Origin: Laspinema palackyanum D2a
GTDB lineage: Bacteria; Cyanobacteriota; Cyanobacteriia; Cyanobacteriales; Laspinemataceae
Direction: 5' to 3'
Assembly (NCBI GenBank): GCA_025370845.1
Contig: JAMXFF010000016.1
Location: 67,919-120,125, forward strand
DNA length: 52,207 bases
The position numbers and the translations under genes are program-made. The notes under the pieces are model-generated. The model saw only the letters and a list, made by a program, of their open reading frames with translations, did no database searches and had not been told where the DNA came from. Shown here in pieces: positions 40,316 through 49,218 of the stretch. The number at the start of each line of letters is the position of its first letter. Position 1 is the first letter of the stretch.

Positions 40316-40837
40316 TCAGGGCATCTGAGTTAAGTATTCTTGATAACCCAGTTGATCTAAACGTGCCTGCTTTTCCATCACCGAGTCTTTGAGGCTTTGA
40401 CGGTACTGTTGCACGAGATCCAGCAATCCCGGCTGATGGGTGGCTAAAATTTGCACCGCTAACAATCCGGCGTTTTTGGCATTCCCGATCGCCACGGTTG
40501 CCACAGGAATTCCTCCGGGCATTTGTACAATAGAGTAAAGAGAGTCCACCCCCTGAAGGTGCCGACTGGATACGGGAACCCCAATCACGGGTAAAGGGGT
40601 CAGTGCTGCCACCATTCCCGGGAGATGGGCGGCCCCTCCGGCACCGGCAATAATCACTTTCAGTCCGCGATGATGCGCCTGGGACGCATACTGCACCATC
40701 CGTTCCGGGGTACGATGAGCGGAGACGATCGCCACTTCTACGGGAACCTGAAATTCCTCACAGATGGCGATCGCCTCTTTCATCGTCGGCAGATCCGAAT
40801 CGCTGCCCATAATAATGCCGATTTGGGGTTGACTCAT
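40316..40837 (-). CDS. purE: N5-carboxyaminoimidazole ribonucleotide mutase
   Basis: The 173-residue protein is Pur[17 protein letters not shown] at the N-terminus, [10 protein letters not shown] with the catalytic histidine, [20 protein letters not shown] and [20 protein letters not shown]. It moves the carboxylate of N5-CAIR to give CAIR in purine synthesis. It is divergent from nagA across about 330 bases. The stop lies downstream of the amt promoter region, on the same strand as amt. Confidence 0.96.
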   Translation of the reverse strand: MSQPQIGIIMGSDSDLPTMKEAIAICEEFQVPVEVAIVSAHRTPERMVQYASQAHHRGLKVIIAGAGGAAHLPGMVAALTPLPVIGVPVSSRHLQGVDSLYSIVQMPGGIPVATVAIGNAKNAGLLAVQILATHQPGLLDLVQQYRQSLKDSVMEKQARLDQLGYQEYLTQMP

Positions 40838-41169
40838 TGGATGTTTTAAGATTTTAGATTGGAGATTTCAAATTTTATAAGAAAAATGTTAAATTTGAAG
40901 GTTTAAATTTTAGAGTTTAAAGTTAAAAATTAAGGTAAAGTGGGAGATTTCATATCAAGCGCCTTCTTCAAAGGACTAACTCTCGGAAATTGACCCTTAA
41001 GTTTAAAGGGCATTTAACCCAAATCCACCCATTGCACCAGACTGGGAATCGGACACTACCCTCATTCCCACCCTAAAATTGAACAGCCCAAATCCCTCCG
41101 CTAAACTCTCCTAATCTCTCCTAATCTCTTTTAGATTCGCACTCACCTTTTTGTTTGATAACAACCTCG
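40838..41169. other. Divergent promoter region of purE and nagA
   Basis: AT-rich sequence with imperfect TTTAAATTT and GGAGATTT repeats (40850-40945) adjoins purE. CTCCTAATCTCTCCTAATCTC at about 41106-41126 is a short tandem repeat. No single box can be called with confidence, and there is no gene. Confidence 0.4.
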
Positions 41170-42411
41170 ATGACTCCACTATCACGCCTCCGTACTCTTC
41201 TGCCCATCTCGGGTTGCACCAACTTGGATATTATCAATGCTCAACTTCCCGGTTATGAAGACTTGCACTGGCTGCGAATTGATCAACAGGGTGCGATCGC
41301 GGTGATTCAACCGATGAAAACCGAGAAGCCCCCCCTTCCTTCTGTGGAAAATTTACAGGACATGGCTTTACTTGATGTAGAAGGGGACTGGGTTTCCTTG
41401 GGCGGTGTCGATCTCCAAATTAATGGCGCTTTAGGACTCGCCTTTCCCGATCTAGAATTGGCTGATTTTGACAAACTCCAGGAGATTTGTCAATTTCTCT
41501 GGCAGGAAGGCGTCGATGTTTTTCTCCCCACCCTCGTCACCACTTCGGTGGAAAATATTCAGCGATCGCTGGCTACCCTATCGGCGTTTATCAACAACCC
41601 CGAATATTCCTGTCCCAAGAATCAACGGACGGCTAAAATTGGCGGAGTCCACTTAGAAGGCCCCTTCCTAAATCCGGACAAACGCGGCGCCCATCCTGGA
41701 GAATATCTCCTCCCCCTCACTCTGGAAAATGTCAAGCGGGTTTTAGGAGACTATGCCCAACTGGTCAAAATTATCACCCTGGCACCGGAATTAGACCCCA
41801 GCGGTGAAACCCTAGATTATCTGCACTCCCTGGGAATTACCATCAGTTTGGGTCACTCCCTGGCTACTGCTGAACAAGCCACAGCCGCCTTTAATCGCGG
41901 TGCCAGTATGGTGACTCATGCGTTTAATGCCATGCCGCCGATTCATCACCGACAACCGGGCTTATTAGGGGCGGCGATCGTCCATCCGGAGGTCAAATGT
42001 GGGTTAATTGCCGATGGTGAGCACGTTTCCCCGATTACCATTGAGTTGCTGCTGCGCGCCAGCCACTACTACAAGGGCATTTTTCTCGTCAGTGATGCGC
42101 TTTCTCCCTTGGGACTCCCCGATGGGAAATATCCCTGGGATAGTCGTCAAATTGAAGTGATTAACGGGACCGCCCGCTTAGAAGATGGCACCCTCGCCGG
42201 GACGACTTTGCCCCTGCTGACTGGGGTGCAGAATTTAGTCAAATGGGGACTCTGTGAAGTGGGAGATGCGATCGCCTTGGCAACGAAATCGCCCCGATGG
42301 GCGATCGGCTTACCCCAGTTAAACATTGGTCAACCGGCTTCTTTACTCCGCTGGCATCTCGATGAAGCCGAAAATTTGTTAACCTGGGAGCGACTTGGAC
42401 CCCTGGACTAG
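41170..42411 (+). CDS. nagA: N-acetylglucosamine-6-phosphate deacetylase
   Basis: The protein of about 413 residues shows the amidohydrolase metal sites of NagA: GGVDLQINGALG (about 83-94), GGVHLEGPFLNPDKRGAH (about 158-175), SLGHSLATAEQA (about 231-242), THAFNAMPPIHHRQPG (about 254-269) and LVSDALSPLG (about 313). It deacetylates GlcNAc-6-P in amino-sugar and cell-wall recycling. ATG 41170 is preferred over TTG 41155. No nagB is seen nearby; the next genes are mgsA and chlM. Confidence 0.93.
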   Translation: MTPLSRLRTLLPISGCTNLDIINAQLPGYEDLHWLRIDQQGAIAVIQPMKTEKPPLPSVENLQDMALLDVEGDWVSLGGVDLQINGALGLAFPDLELADFDKLQEICQFLWQEGVDVFLPTLVTTSVENIQRSLATLSAFINNPEYSCPKNQRTAKIGGVHLEGPFLNPDKRGAHPGEYLLPLTLENVKRVLGDYAQLVKIITLAPELDPSGETLDYLHSLGITISLGHSLATAEQATAAFNRGASMVTHAFNAMPPIHHRQPGLLGAAIVHPEVKCGLIADGEHVSPITIELLLRASHYYKGIFLVSDALSPLGLPDGKYPWDSRQIEVINGTARLEDGTLAGTTLPLLTGVQNLVKWGLCEVGDAIALATKSPRWAIGLPQLNIGQPASLLRWHLDEAENLLTWERLGPLD

Positions 42412-42463
42412 CGGCATCAAGCCTCTGGGGGGCCACTTCAAAGCGCCAACCGGATTTAATCTC

Positions 42464-42838
42464 ATGTCCTCAATCATTGCCTTAATCGCCCACGATCGCA
42501 AAAAAGATGAAATGGTCGCCTTTGCTCAAAAGCATTCGGCTATCCTGTCCCACTATCATCTGATTGCCACGGGAACCACCGGGGCCCGAATTAATCAAGC
42601 CACGGGACTCGAAGTCCAACTCATGCAATCAGGACCGATGGGGGGAGATTCTCAAATTGCCGCCCAAGTCGTCGAAGGAACGGTGAAAGCGGTGATTTTC
42701 CTGATTGATCCCCTGTTTGCTCAACCCCATGAACCGGATATTCAAGCACTCCTGCGAATTTGCAATCTCCAGCAAACCCCCCTGGCAACCAATCTGGCAA
42801 CCGCAGAAGCGATTATGCCCAGTTTGTCCCCGGTTTGA
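42464..42838 (+). CDS. mgsA: Methylglyoxal synthase
   Basis: This 124-residue protein matches MgsA: IALIAHDRKKDEMVAFAQKH (His and Asp/Lys of the active site), ATGTTGARI (phosphate loop), SGPMGGDSQIAA and IFLIDPLFAQPHEPDIQALL. It converts dihydroxyacetone phosphate to methylglyoxal and phosphate, a bypass that relieves triose-phosphate stress. I start at ATG 42464; the longer in-frame TTG start would overlap nagA by 17 bases. It is located between nagA and chlM. Confidence 0.94.
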   Translation: MSSIIALIAHDRKKDEMVAFAQKHSAILSHYHLIATGTTGARINQATGLEVQLMQSGPMGGDSQIAAQVVEGTVKAVIFLIDPLFAQPHEPDIQALLRICNLQQTPLATNLATAEAIMPSLSPV

Positions 42839-42942
42839 TGGGTTCAACCGGCAACGGGAAAAGGTCGGGGACTGGCTACTTTTTCATTTGAAAGAATGTG
42901 GTAAGTTAAGAGGCTGGACACAACAGAGCAACAGGCATTCCA

Positions 42943-43629
42943 ATGAACGCAGTAGATGATAAAACCGTAGTCAGGGAGTATTTTAATGCCACCGGGTTCG
43001 ATCGCTGGCGCAGAATTTATGGCACCGAAGAGGTCAATAAAGTTCAGCTGGATATCCGCAAGGGACATCAGCAAACGGTCGATCGCGTCCTGGCGTGGCT
43101 ACAAGCCGACGGCAATTTGCAGGGATTATCCATTTGTGATGCCGGTTGCGGCGTCGGTAGTCTGAGTATTCCCCTCGGACAAGCCGGTGCAATGGTCTAT
43201 GGCAGCGATATTTCCGAAAAAATGGTGGCGGAAGCCTACCAACGGGCGAAGGCCCTGTTCGGTCCCAGCAATACGATTTCTTTTGCAGCCCAGGATTTAG
43301 AATCGTTAAGTGGGCGTTATCATACGGTGATTTGTCTGGATGTGCTGATTCACTATCCCCAGGATAAGGCGGGAGAGATGATCGGCCATCTCTGTTCTTT
43401 GGCACAGGACCGGGTGATTCTGAGTTTTGCCCCGAAAACTGTTGCGCTGAGTGCTTTGAAGAAGGTGGGGGAATTATTCCCGGGTCCGAGTAAAACCACT
43501 CGGGCGTATCAACATCGAGAAGCGGATATCATCGCGATTCTGGCTAAAAATGGCTTTGCGATCGCTCGCCAAGAGATGACCAGCACTCGGTTTTATTATT
43601 CTCGCCTGCTGGAAGCAATTCGGCGCTAA
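42943..43629 (+). CDS. chlM: Magnesium protoporphyrin IX methyltransferase
   Basis: At 228 residues this is the ChlM/BchM length. Features: VREYFNATGFDRWRRIYG (typical N-terminus), SAM motif ICDAGCGVGSLSIPLGQAGA, SDISEKMVAEA, and CLDVLIHYPQDKAGEM. It methylates Mg-protoporphyrin IX at the ring C propionate in chlorophyll synthesis. A nearby nagA is a common arrangement in cyanobacteria, though the metabolic link is not obvious. Confidence 0.95.
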   Translation: MNAVDDKTVVREYFNATGFDRWRRIYGTEEVNKVQLDIRKGHQQTVDRVLAWLQADGNLQGLSICDAGCGVGSLSIPLGQAGAMVYGSDISEKMVAEAYQRAKALFGPSNTISFAAQDLESLSGRYHTVICLDVLIHYPQDKAGEMIGHLCSLAQDRVILSFAPKTVALSALKKVGELFPGPSKTTRAYQHREADIIAILAKNGFAIARQEMTSTRFYYSRLLEAIRR

Positions 43630-43719
43630 CTGAGGAAAAATCCCTCCCAGCCACCCGATGACAAGGGTCAAGACAGTAGGCTAGAATTTCGGGAAATTTT
43701 ACAAAGTCCGGTGGAGTTT

Positions 43720-44148
43720 ATGAAACCGATTAAAACGGTGGCGGCGGGTTTGTTACTGGCTTTTGGATTTTTGTGTCTGATTATGGCTGTCTCGGGGTTA
43801 GTGGAAACTGATCCCAGGCAGCAAGACGAGGGCAGAGATCTAGCGATCGGAGGATTCGGGATTGGAATTCCAGCAGTGGGGGTGGGCGGATGGTTAGCCT
43901 GGGGTCTCTATCGCGAGGGCAAAAATAAAAAGCTGGCGTTGGATAAGGAGGAAAGCGATCGCCTCCAGGGGATCTTTTTCCAAATGATCCGCGAACGCAA
44001 TGGTCAAATTACGGCCCTGCACTTTGCGATGGAAACTCAGTTGTCTGCTCATCAAGCCAAGCAATATTTAGAAGAACAAGCCAAAGAGTTTAATGCCGAT
44101 TTTGAGGTGAGCGATCGCGGGGATGTGGTCTATCGATTTAAAGTCTAA
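43720..44148 (+). CDS. Small membrane protein with winged-helix-like C-terminus (copy 1)
   Basis: The 142-residue protein has two membrane helices (about 4-26 and 48-70) and a cytosolic C-terminal half (DRLQGIFFQMIRERNGQITA then LHFAMETQLSAHQAKQYLEE). That half looks like a winged-helix or RHH-like module ending AKEFNADFEVSDRGDVVYRF. It is paralogous to the next gene (44263-44691). GGTGGAG just before ATG 43720 is a good ribosome site, so the ATG is chosen over GTG 43711. Function unknown. Confidence 0.72.
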   Translation: MKPIKTVAAGLLLAFGFLCLIMAVSGLVETDPRQQDEGRDLAIGGFGIGIPAVGVGGWLAWGLYREGKNKKLALDKEESDRLQGIFFQMIRERNGQITALHFAMETQLSAHQAKQYLEEQAKEFNADFEVSDRGDVVYRFKV

Positions 44149-44262
44149 AGAGATTGTCTCAATCCCGGAGTATTTCCGGGTTTAAATCGGGGAAGAATGA
44201 AGGATGGGGGAAAGTAGAGTTTATCAAAAATACCGACCTATAAAACCGATTAGATTGAAATT

Positions 44263-44691
44263 ATGAAAGGGTTGAAAAAGTCAGCATCAACACTATTTAT
44301 GCTCCTGGGACTCTCCGTTCTAGGAGTGGCTATGGAGAAGTTAAATAATCCAGATACCCCCGCCCAAGATAGAGAGGAACTCAAAGCCTGCATTCTTTTA
44401 TTGGGCGTCCCTTTTACCCTCCAAGGAGGGGCAATGGCTTGGGGATTGTATCGGGATAACAAGGAAGGTTATCATTTGCACGTTAAACAGGAACGCGATC
44501 GCATTCAGTCGATTTTTTATCAGGTAATCCAGGCCCATGATGGCAAAATTACGGTGATGCGCTTAGCAATGGAAGCCGGATTATCGGTGAAAAAAGCCCG
44601 AAAATTTTTAGATGAAAAAGCCGTGGAATTTGACGCTGATTTTGAAGTCAGCGATCGCGGGGAAATTTACTACTCGTTTAATTTTGGCTAA
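44263..44691 (+). CDS. Small membrane protein with winged-helix-like C-terminus (copy 2)
   Basis: The 142-residue protein resembles the preceding gene: two membrane helices (about 9-24 and 45-65), the shared DRIQSIFYQVIQAHDGKITV block, AMEAGLSVKKARKFLDEKA and FDADFEVSDRGEIYYSF. The gap between the two genes is 114 bases. This is a tandem duplication with clear divergence in the first half. The function is unknown; the DNA-binding-like tail could instead bind protein. Confidence 0.72.
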   Translation: MKGLKKSASTLFMLLGLSVLGVAMEKLNNPDTPAQDREELKACILLLGVPFTLQGGAMAWGLYRDNKEGYHLHVKQERDRIQSIFYQVIQAHDGKITVMRLAMEAGLSVKKARKFLDEKAVEFDADFEVSDRGEIYYSFNFG

Positions 44692-44739
44692 CCTCACACC
44701 CAGTTTGGCAAAAAGACCCCCAATTTAGGAGTGATATCG

Positions 44740-45117
44740 ATGGCGCAACTTTTTATGGTGACTGCCTCCATTTTAGCCGGACTCTCCGTCGCTGCCGGGG
44801 CCTTTGCCTCTCACGCCTTAAAACCTCAACTCAGTGAGAGGTCGATGGAAATTTTTGAGACGGGCGCAAAGTATCAAATGTATCACGCCTTGGCCCTGTT
44901 GTTTGTGGGATTGGTTTTAAGTCAAACTGAAATCCGTTGGCGGATTTGGCTGCGAGTGGCTGGATTTGCCTTCATCGCCGGAGTCTTGCTCTTTTCCGGG
45001 AGTTTATATACCCTCAGTTTATCCGGGATCAAGGCGTTAGGTGCGATTACACCCATTGGGGGTGCAGCCTTTTTACTCGGTTGGGGTTGTTTAGCGGTGG
45101 CAACCTGGAAAATGTAG
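44740..45117 (+). CDS. DUF423 family membrane protein
   Basis: The 125-residue protein is the DUF423/YgdD type: AGLSVAAGAFASHALKPQLS then ETGAKYQMYHALALLFVGL, with four hydrophobic segments. It is a conserved inner-membrane protein of unknown role. SD AGGAG precedes ATG 44740, so the in-frame GTG at 44731 is rejected. Confidence 0.9.
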   Translation: MAQLFMVTASILAGLSVAAGAFASHALKPQLSERSMEIFETGAKYQMYHALALLFVGLVLSQTEIRWRIWLRVAGFAFIAGVLLFSGSLYTLSLSGIKALGAITPIGGAAFLLGWGCLAVATWKM

Positions 45118-45137
45118 GGAAGTGCTGGCATCCCTTG

Positions 45138-45180
45138 GGAAAACCGGCGGAGGAACCCCACCTCTGCCGGTTTTGACTTT
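45138..45180 (+). terminator. Hairpin terminator after the DUF423 gene
   Basis: AAAACCGGCGGAGG (45140-45153) pairs with CCTCTGCCGGTTTT (45161-45174), with one mismatch and a 7-base loop, 23 bases after the stop. The T run belongs to the stem and GACTTTTC follows. Good rho-independent candidate. Confidence 0.75.
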
Positions 45181-45372
45181 TCTACAGGCAAGGGTTGTGA
45201 ACCGTTTGGGATAGCGCCTTGACGTTTTGAATTTTCGTGGATTCAATAGGGAAAGAGAGATGGGTTCGTTGCCGATAATCATCCCAGGGAATCGAACAGT
45301 CCCTGGAATTGAGGCAGCGGGTCCCTGAACTCAACTGGTTCCCCTCTATCCCTCTGACTTCCGGAGTTCAGT

Positions 45373-48171
45373 ATGAAAGTCTGGCTGCACGGTTTGTTTT
45401 CTGTCATTTTCTGGCTATGGAATCTCACATTTTTAGGCATTGTTTATCTGGGTATTTTACCTTGGATAGGCATCCCCTTAATTCGGGCAACCGTTGAGGG
45501 AATCATCCCCCTAGAATTTACCCTGGCAGTCACCGGGGCGATCGCCATTCCCACGGTTTGTACGGGAATTGGGATGAAGTTACGCAAACATCCCTTACAA
45601 CTGATTCGCCTCTTTTATGGCGTCGAAGCACCGTTATTTACCCTCTGCCTGGTACGGTTATTCATGCTGCGAGAAATGACCGCCGCCAGTAACCTGATGG
45701 TGGGAACCGCACTGCTGGCAATGGCTGCATTTGGCCTCGAATTATTCTATGGCTATGCCAAGGGCGATCGCAAGTTAGCTTGGCTACAACTGGCTACTCA
45801 TAGTTTAATGTTATTAATGGGCCTCTATCTAGGCGCATTATTACTCTTCTATGTTGTTCCTTTCACCGTCTTTTTTGCTGGCTACCTGATCCGATTGGAT
45901 TGGGTAGAGGCAATCCTTGATATATTCCGGTATAACTACTGGCAGGCTATCTGGTGGATACCGTTCTCCTCTTTCTTATGGGGATTCAGTGCCACCTTAT
46001 TTATTGCCATGCCATCGGCCCTAGCAACCTTCCACATCTACTCCGGCTACAAAATTATCCAACAATTTGCCACCCAGTATGGACGAAAGTGGGCAATATT
46101 TGGGTCAGGATTCGTAGTGACAGCCTGGATAGTGCTATTTTTGTCATTTCAGCAACAACCTCAAATTCAAGCCTTTAAAAGCTTAGAAAATCCAGCCTCA
46201 ACGGATCGAGAACGGCAAGAATTATTAGCCCAATCTGACTCCATTCGCCAAGGACTGCTCAATGCTTATTTACTCTCCTATCGCTATCTGAGTACCCACC
46301 AAGATAATAATCATATCCGGTTCATGTACCAGGACCTCCTGGACATAGATGAATCGGCGGCGCAAGTCTTGCAAAATTGGTATAATGGATTAATGTCACC
46401 CTTTTTGTACCAAGGGTCACGAGAAGATAGCGAAAAAGCCGCCACCCTTTACGAGCAATTTTTTGATACGCCCATCCAAAAGGGAGAAGCCAAAACCATT
46501 TTACACGCGGCGCAATCTACCTTTAATCGAGAAGAAGCCAAGGCGGGATTACTGAATATTAATGAACAACGAGTTTTGCTGACTCAACAAGAAATTACTG
46601 TCACGGAACGGGGAGATTGGGCGGATGTAGAATTGTATGAGGTGTATGAAAACCAAACCCCTCAAGATGAGGAGGTTTTTTACTATTTTTCCTTGCCTGA
46701 AAGTGCAGTATTAACCGGAGTCTGGTTAAATGAAACTGCCGATCGCAGCGATCGCTATGTCTTCCAAATTTCCCCCCGGGGTGCAGCCCAACAGGTATAT
46801 AATGATCAAGTGCGACGCAGTATTGATCCAGCACTACTGGAACAAGTTGGACCGCGACAATATCGCATCCGAGTGTTTCCCGTCCCCGCCCGCCTCACTT
46901 CCTTTGACAATACTAACCGCCTAGAACAACCGAAACAGCATCTTTGGTTAACTTATAAAGTCATGCAAAGCCCCCAAGGTTGGGCAATGCCACAATTGGC
47001 GGAAAAGCGGAACGTTTTTTGGAACTCCAAAACCCAGCGCCAGTATAACGGAGAAACAGTAAAACGCCTCGGTGATGCTTGGATGCCCGACTTTCTCCCG
47101 GCAACCGATTCGCCCTCGGGAACCGCACATCAGGTTACTTTACCGGGAGATTATCAGATTTCGGCACAACCCCTAACCGAAACGGATTATATCTTACCCC
47201 AAGGGAAACGGATTGCTGTCATCGTCGATCGCTCCTATAGTATGCGATCGCACGCCAAAGAAGTCACAGAAACCGTAAATTGGCTAAAACAAAACGGATT
47301 TGCCGATAACCGTTTTGATAACAACGATGCGGATATCTATTTAACCGCCTCACCCGGTGCGATTCCCCTGCGTTTGGACAATCTCAGTGAGTTGAATCCC
47401 GCCAAAATCACCTATTATGGCAGTCTCAACTATCGGGGAATGTTGCAGCAGTTCCAGGAATTGCAGGGAGATACCACTTATGATGCAGTCGCCTTAATTA
47501 GCGATCGCGGCAGTTATGAATTAGCCAAAGATAGCCCTGATTTGCTCACCCTTTCCAGTCCCTTATGGATGGTCCATTTAGGAGGATTACCCCGGGCGTA
47601 TGATGACGGCACTTTACAAGCGATTCAAGGCACTGGCGGGGGCGTTTCTACGGACCTAGAGGAGGTATTACAGCGCATCGCCACCACTGCAAAATTAGGC
47701 CCATCTACGGTGAGTGTGGTGGATGGATATCGCTGGGTTGTAGAGAAACCGGCAAAAGCAGATCTTGCCAGTTTACCGCAAAAACTAGCCAGTGCAACAG
47801 TTCCAGACAAAGCCGGATTAGACTCATTAGGGGCAAGGCAACTGATTCTCGCTTTATCCAAACAGATGGATGCGGCAAGTATAGCCGATTTAGATGCGAT
47901 TCATGCCATTGCAAAACACTATGAAATTGTCTCCCCTTATTCCTCGGCGATCGTGCTTGTTAACGAGGAACAAAAGCAGCAGTTAAAAGAGGCAGAATCT
48001 CGCAGCGATCGCTTTGAACGGGAAATCGAAGATGGAACCGAACAATTGCAGCAACCGGACGATATGATGAGTGTGCCGGTACCGGAACCTCATCAATGGG
48101 TGGGGATGATTGGGGCGACTGGACTGTTGATTTTTGCCAAGCGCAAATGGGGTAAAAAATCCGTGGGATAA
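45373..48171 (+). CDS. PEP-CTERM family integral membrane protein (VIT and vWA domains)
   Basis: The 932-residue protein has about seven or eight membrane helices in the first 270 residues, a VIT-like beta domain (about 395-495, VYENQTPQDEEVFYYFSLPE), and a vWA domain with MIDAS DxSxS in IAVIVDRSYSMRS (about 613). A long alpha/beta stretch follows. The C-terminus reads MMSVPVPEPHQWVGMIGATG then a helix and KRKWGKK, a PEP-CTERM sorting signal. This matches the known family of exosortase-linked integral membrane proteins, which I recall as TIGR02921. It implies an exosortase/PEP-CTERM export system elsewhere in the genome. Hairpin terminator at 48182. Confidence 0.9.
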   Translation: MKVWLHGLFSVIFWLWNLTFLGIVYLGILPWIGIPLIRATVEGIIPLEFTLAVTGAIAIPTVCTGIGMKLRKHPLQLIRLFYGVEAPLFTLCLVRLFMLREMTAASNLMVGTALLAMAAFGLELFYGYAKGDRKLAWLQLATHSLMLLMGLYLGALLLFYVVPFTVFFAGYLIRLDWVEAILDIFRYNYWQAIWWIPFSSFLWGFSATLFIAMPSALATFHIYSGYKIIQQFATQYGRKWAIFGSGFVVTAWIVLFLSFQQQPQIQAFKSLENPASTDRERQELLAQSDSIRQGLLNAYLLSYRYLSTHQDNNHIRFMYQDLLDIDESAAQVLQNWYNGLMSPFLYQGSREDSEKAATLYEQFFDTPIQKGEAKTILHAAQSTFNREEAKAGLLNINEQRVLLTQQEITVTERGDWADVELYEVYENQTPQDEEVFYYFSLPESAVLTGVWLNETADRSDRYVFQISPRGAAQQVYNDQVRRSIDPALLEQVGPRQYRIRVFPVPARLTSFDNTNRLEQPKQHLWLTYKVMQSPQGWAMPQLAEKRNVFWNSKTQRQYNGETVKRLGDAWMPDFLPATDSPSGTAHQVTLPGDYQISAQPLTETDYILPQGKRIAVIVDRSYSMRSHAKEVTETVNWLKQNGFADNRFDNNDADIYLTASPGAIPLRLDNLSELNPAKITYYGSLNYRGMLQQFQELQGDTTYDAVALISDRGSYELAKDSPDLLTLSSPLWMVHLGGLPRAYDDGTLQAIQGTGGGVSTDLEEVLQRIATTAKLGPSTVSVVDGYRWVVEKPAKADLASLPQKLASATVPDKAGLDSLGARQLILALSKQMDAASIADLDAIHAIAKHYEIVSPYSSAIVLVNEEQKQQLKEAESRSDRFEREIEDGTEQLQQPDDMMSVPVPEPHQWVGMIGATGLLIFAKRKWGKKSVG

Positions 48172-48181
48172 ACCCCTGTGG

Positions 48182-48210
48182 GGACAAGGCAGCGCCTTGT
48201 CCTTTTCTGT
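48182..48210 (+). terminator. Rho-independent terminator after the PEP-CTERM gene
   Basis: GGACAAGGC (48182-48190) and GCCTTGTCC (48194-48202) form a perfect 9-bp stem with an AGC loop, followed by TTTTCTGTTCT. It lies 11 bases after the stop. Confidence 0.9.
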
Positions 48211-48397
48211 TCTCACCTCTTCTCCTTACTCTGGGCAATGGTTTGATGATTATCCCTCAGTTTTCACCCCAGTGACCGTGATAAATAGCCCAAATGGCAA
48301 GCGATTCCCGTATAACATCTTTTTTGTGACCGCGCATTAAATGAGGCTTTGCACCCTCCAAATTGGCCCAACTTAAATTGGCGATATAGCGACAGAA
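48211..48397. other. Gene-free spacer before the MITE end
   Basis: No gene or clear repeat is seen here. This is the left part of the 452-base gap between the PEP-CTERM gene and the YbjN-like gene. Confidence 0.4.
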
Positions 48398-48496
48398 GAA
48401 CCCCACCCTAACCCTCCCCTTGCCAAGGGGAGGGGACCGGAGGTGAAGTTAATCTTAAGGCAAATTACCTTGAGCGTAAAAAACTTACCCTTGTAA
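48398..48496. mobile_element. Solo right end of the CTTACAAG MITE family
   Basis: The sequence from CCCCACCCTAACCCTCCCC (48401) through CCCCTTGCCAAGGGG to GCGTAAAAAACTTACC and CTTGTAAG (48489-48496) matches the right arm of the complete element at 12938-13276. The left arm is missing. It sits about 130 bases upstream of the YbjN-like gene. Confidence 0.78.
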
Positions 48497-48623
48497 GAGT
48501 GAGGGTTGCCGGAGTAGGGGTCATGGGTAAGTCCTCCAAAATTTATTTCTCCCCTTTCGTAAAATGCCTCTTGTTGACCCGTTCATCCTCTAACGAGCAA
48601 CAATTTGGAATCCAGAGGTTACT

Positions 48624-49178
48624 ATGGCAACGACACTCGCAGAAATTGGACAATACCTGGATAACCGGGGATGGAACTATGATTTGCAAGAGGCAAACTC
48701 GCAGATTATCACGGGATACAAAGCGGAGAATGTTGAGCAATTTCTCATGGTGATTCAGCTACAGGAAGAGGGGGAGTATCTGTCTGTGTTTGTCCCCGAA
48801 CTGTTACAGGTGAAAGATCATGTTTATAAAGGTGTGGTGTTTCAAACCATGCTGGCGATCGCCTGGTCCGTGAAGTTCCTGCGGTGGGAATATGACCCCA
48901 GGGATGGGGAAATCCGCGCCAGTATCGGGTTTGCCTTGGAAGATGCCGCTTTGACCGAACGCCAATTTAACCGGGTCCTGAACGCGCTGATTCATCTGGT
49001 GGATGAGGTGGCAATGCCGCGTCTCCAGGCGGTTTTGGCAACTGGGAATGATCCGGGTGACCCGGAGATGGAACAAGATATCGCTGCTGCACTCGCACAA
49101 TTGCTGCCGGAAGGGAGTTTAGAAGCTCTCCAACCGGCGATCGCCTCCCGTTTGCAGTCCAGATTAGAAGCGGAATAA
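48624..49178 (+). CDS. YbjN-domain protein
   Basis: The 184-residue protein has a YbjN-like alpha/beta fold: QYLDNRGWNYDLQEANSQII, VFVPELLQVKDHVYKGVVFQ, TMLAIAWSVKFLRWEYDPRD and GEIRASIGFALEDAALTERQ. The fold resembles type III secretion chaperones and is found in sensory or chaperone-like proteins. A second YbjN-like domain occurs in the protein at 51258, and the two share RWxxxPxDGEVRI-type sequence. It begins a run of four co-oriented genes with a sigma-like factor and DUF1822. Function unknown. Confidence 0.78.
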   Translation: MATTLAEIGQYLDNRGWNYDLQEANSQIITGYKAENVEQFLMVIQLQEEGEYLSVFVPELLQVKDHVYKGVVFQTMLAIAWSVKFLRWEYDPRDGEIRASIGFALEDAALTERQFNRVLNALIHLVDEVAMPRLQAVLATGNDPGDPEMEQDIAAALAQLLPEGSLEALQPAIASRLQSRLEAE

Positions 49179-49218
49179 TCAGGAATAATTCATATCACCG
49201 GCAGTCAGGAGGTGACCG

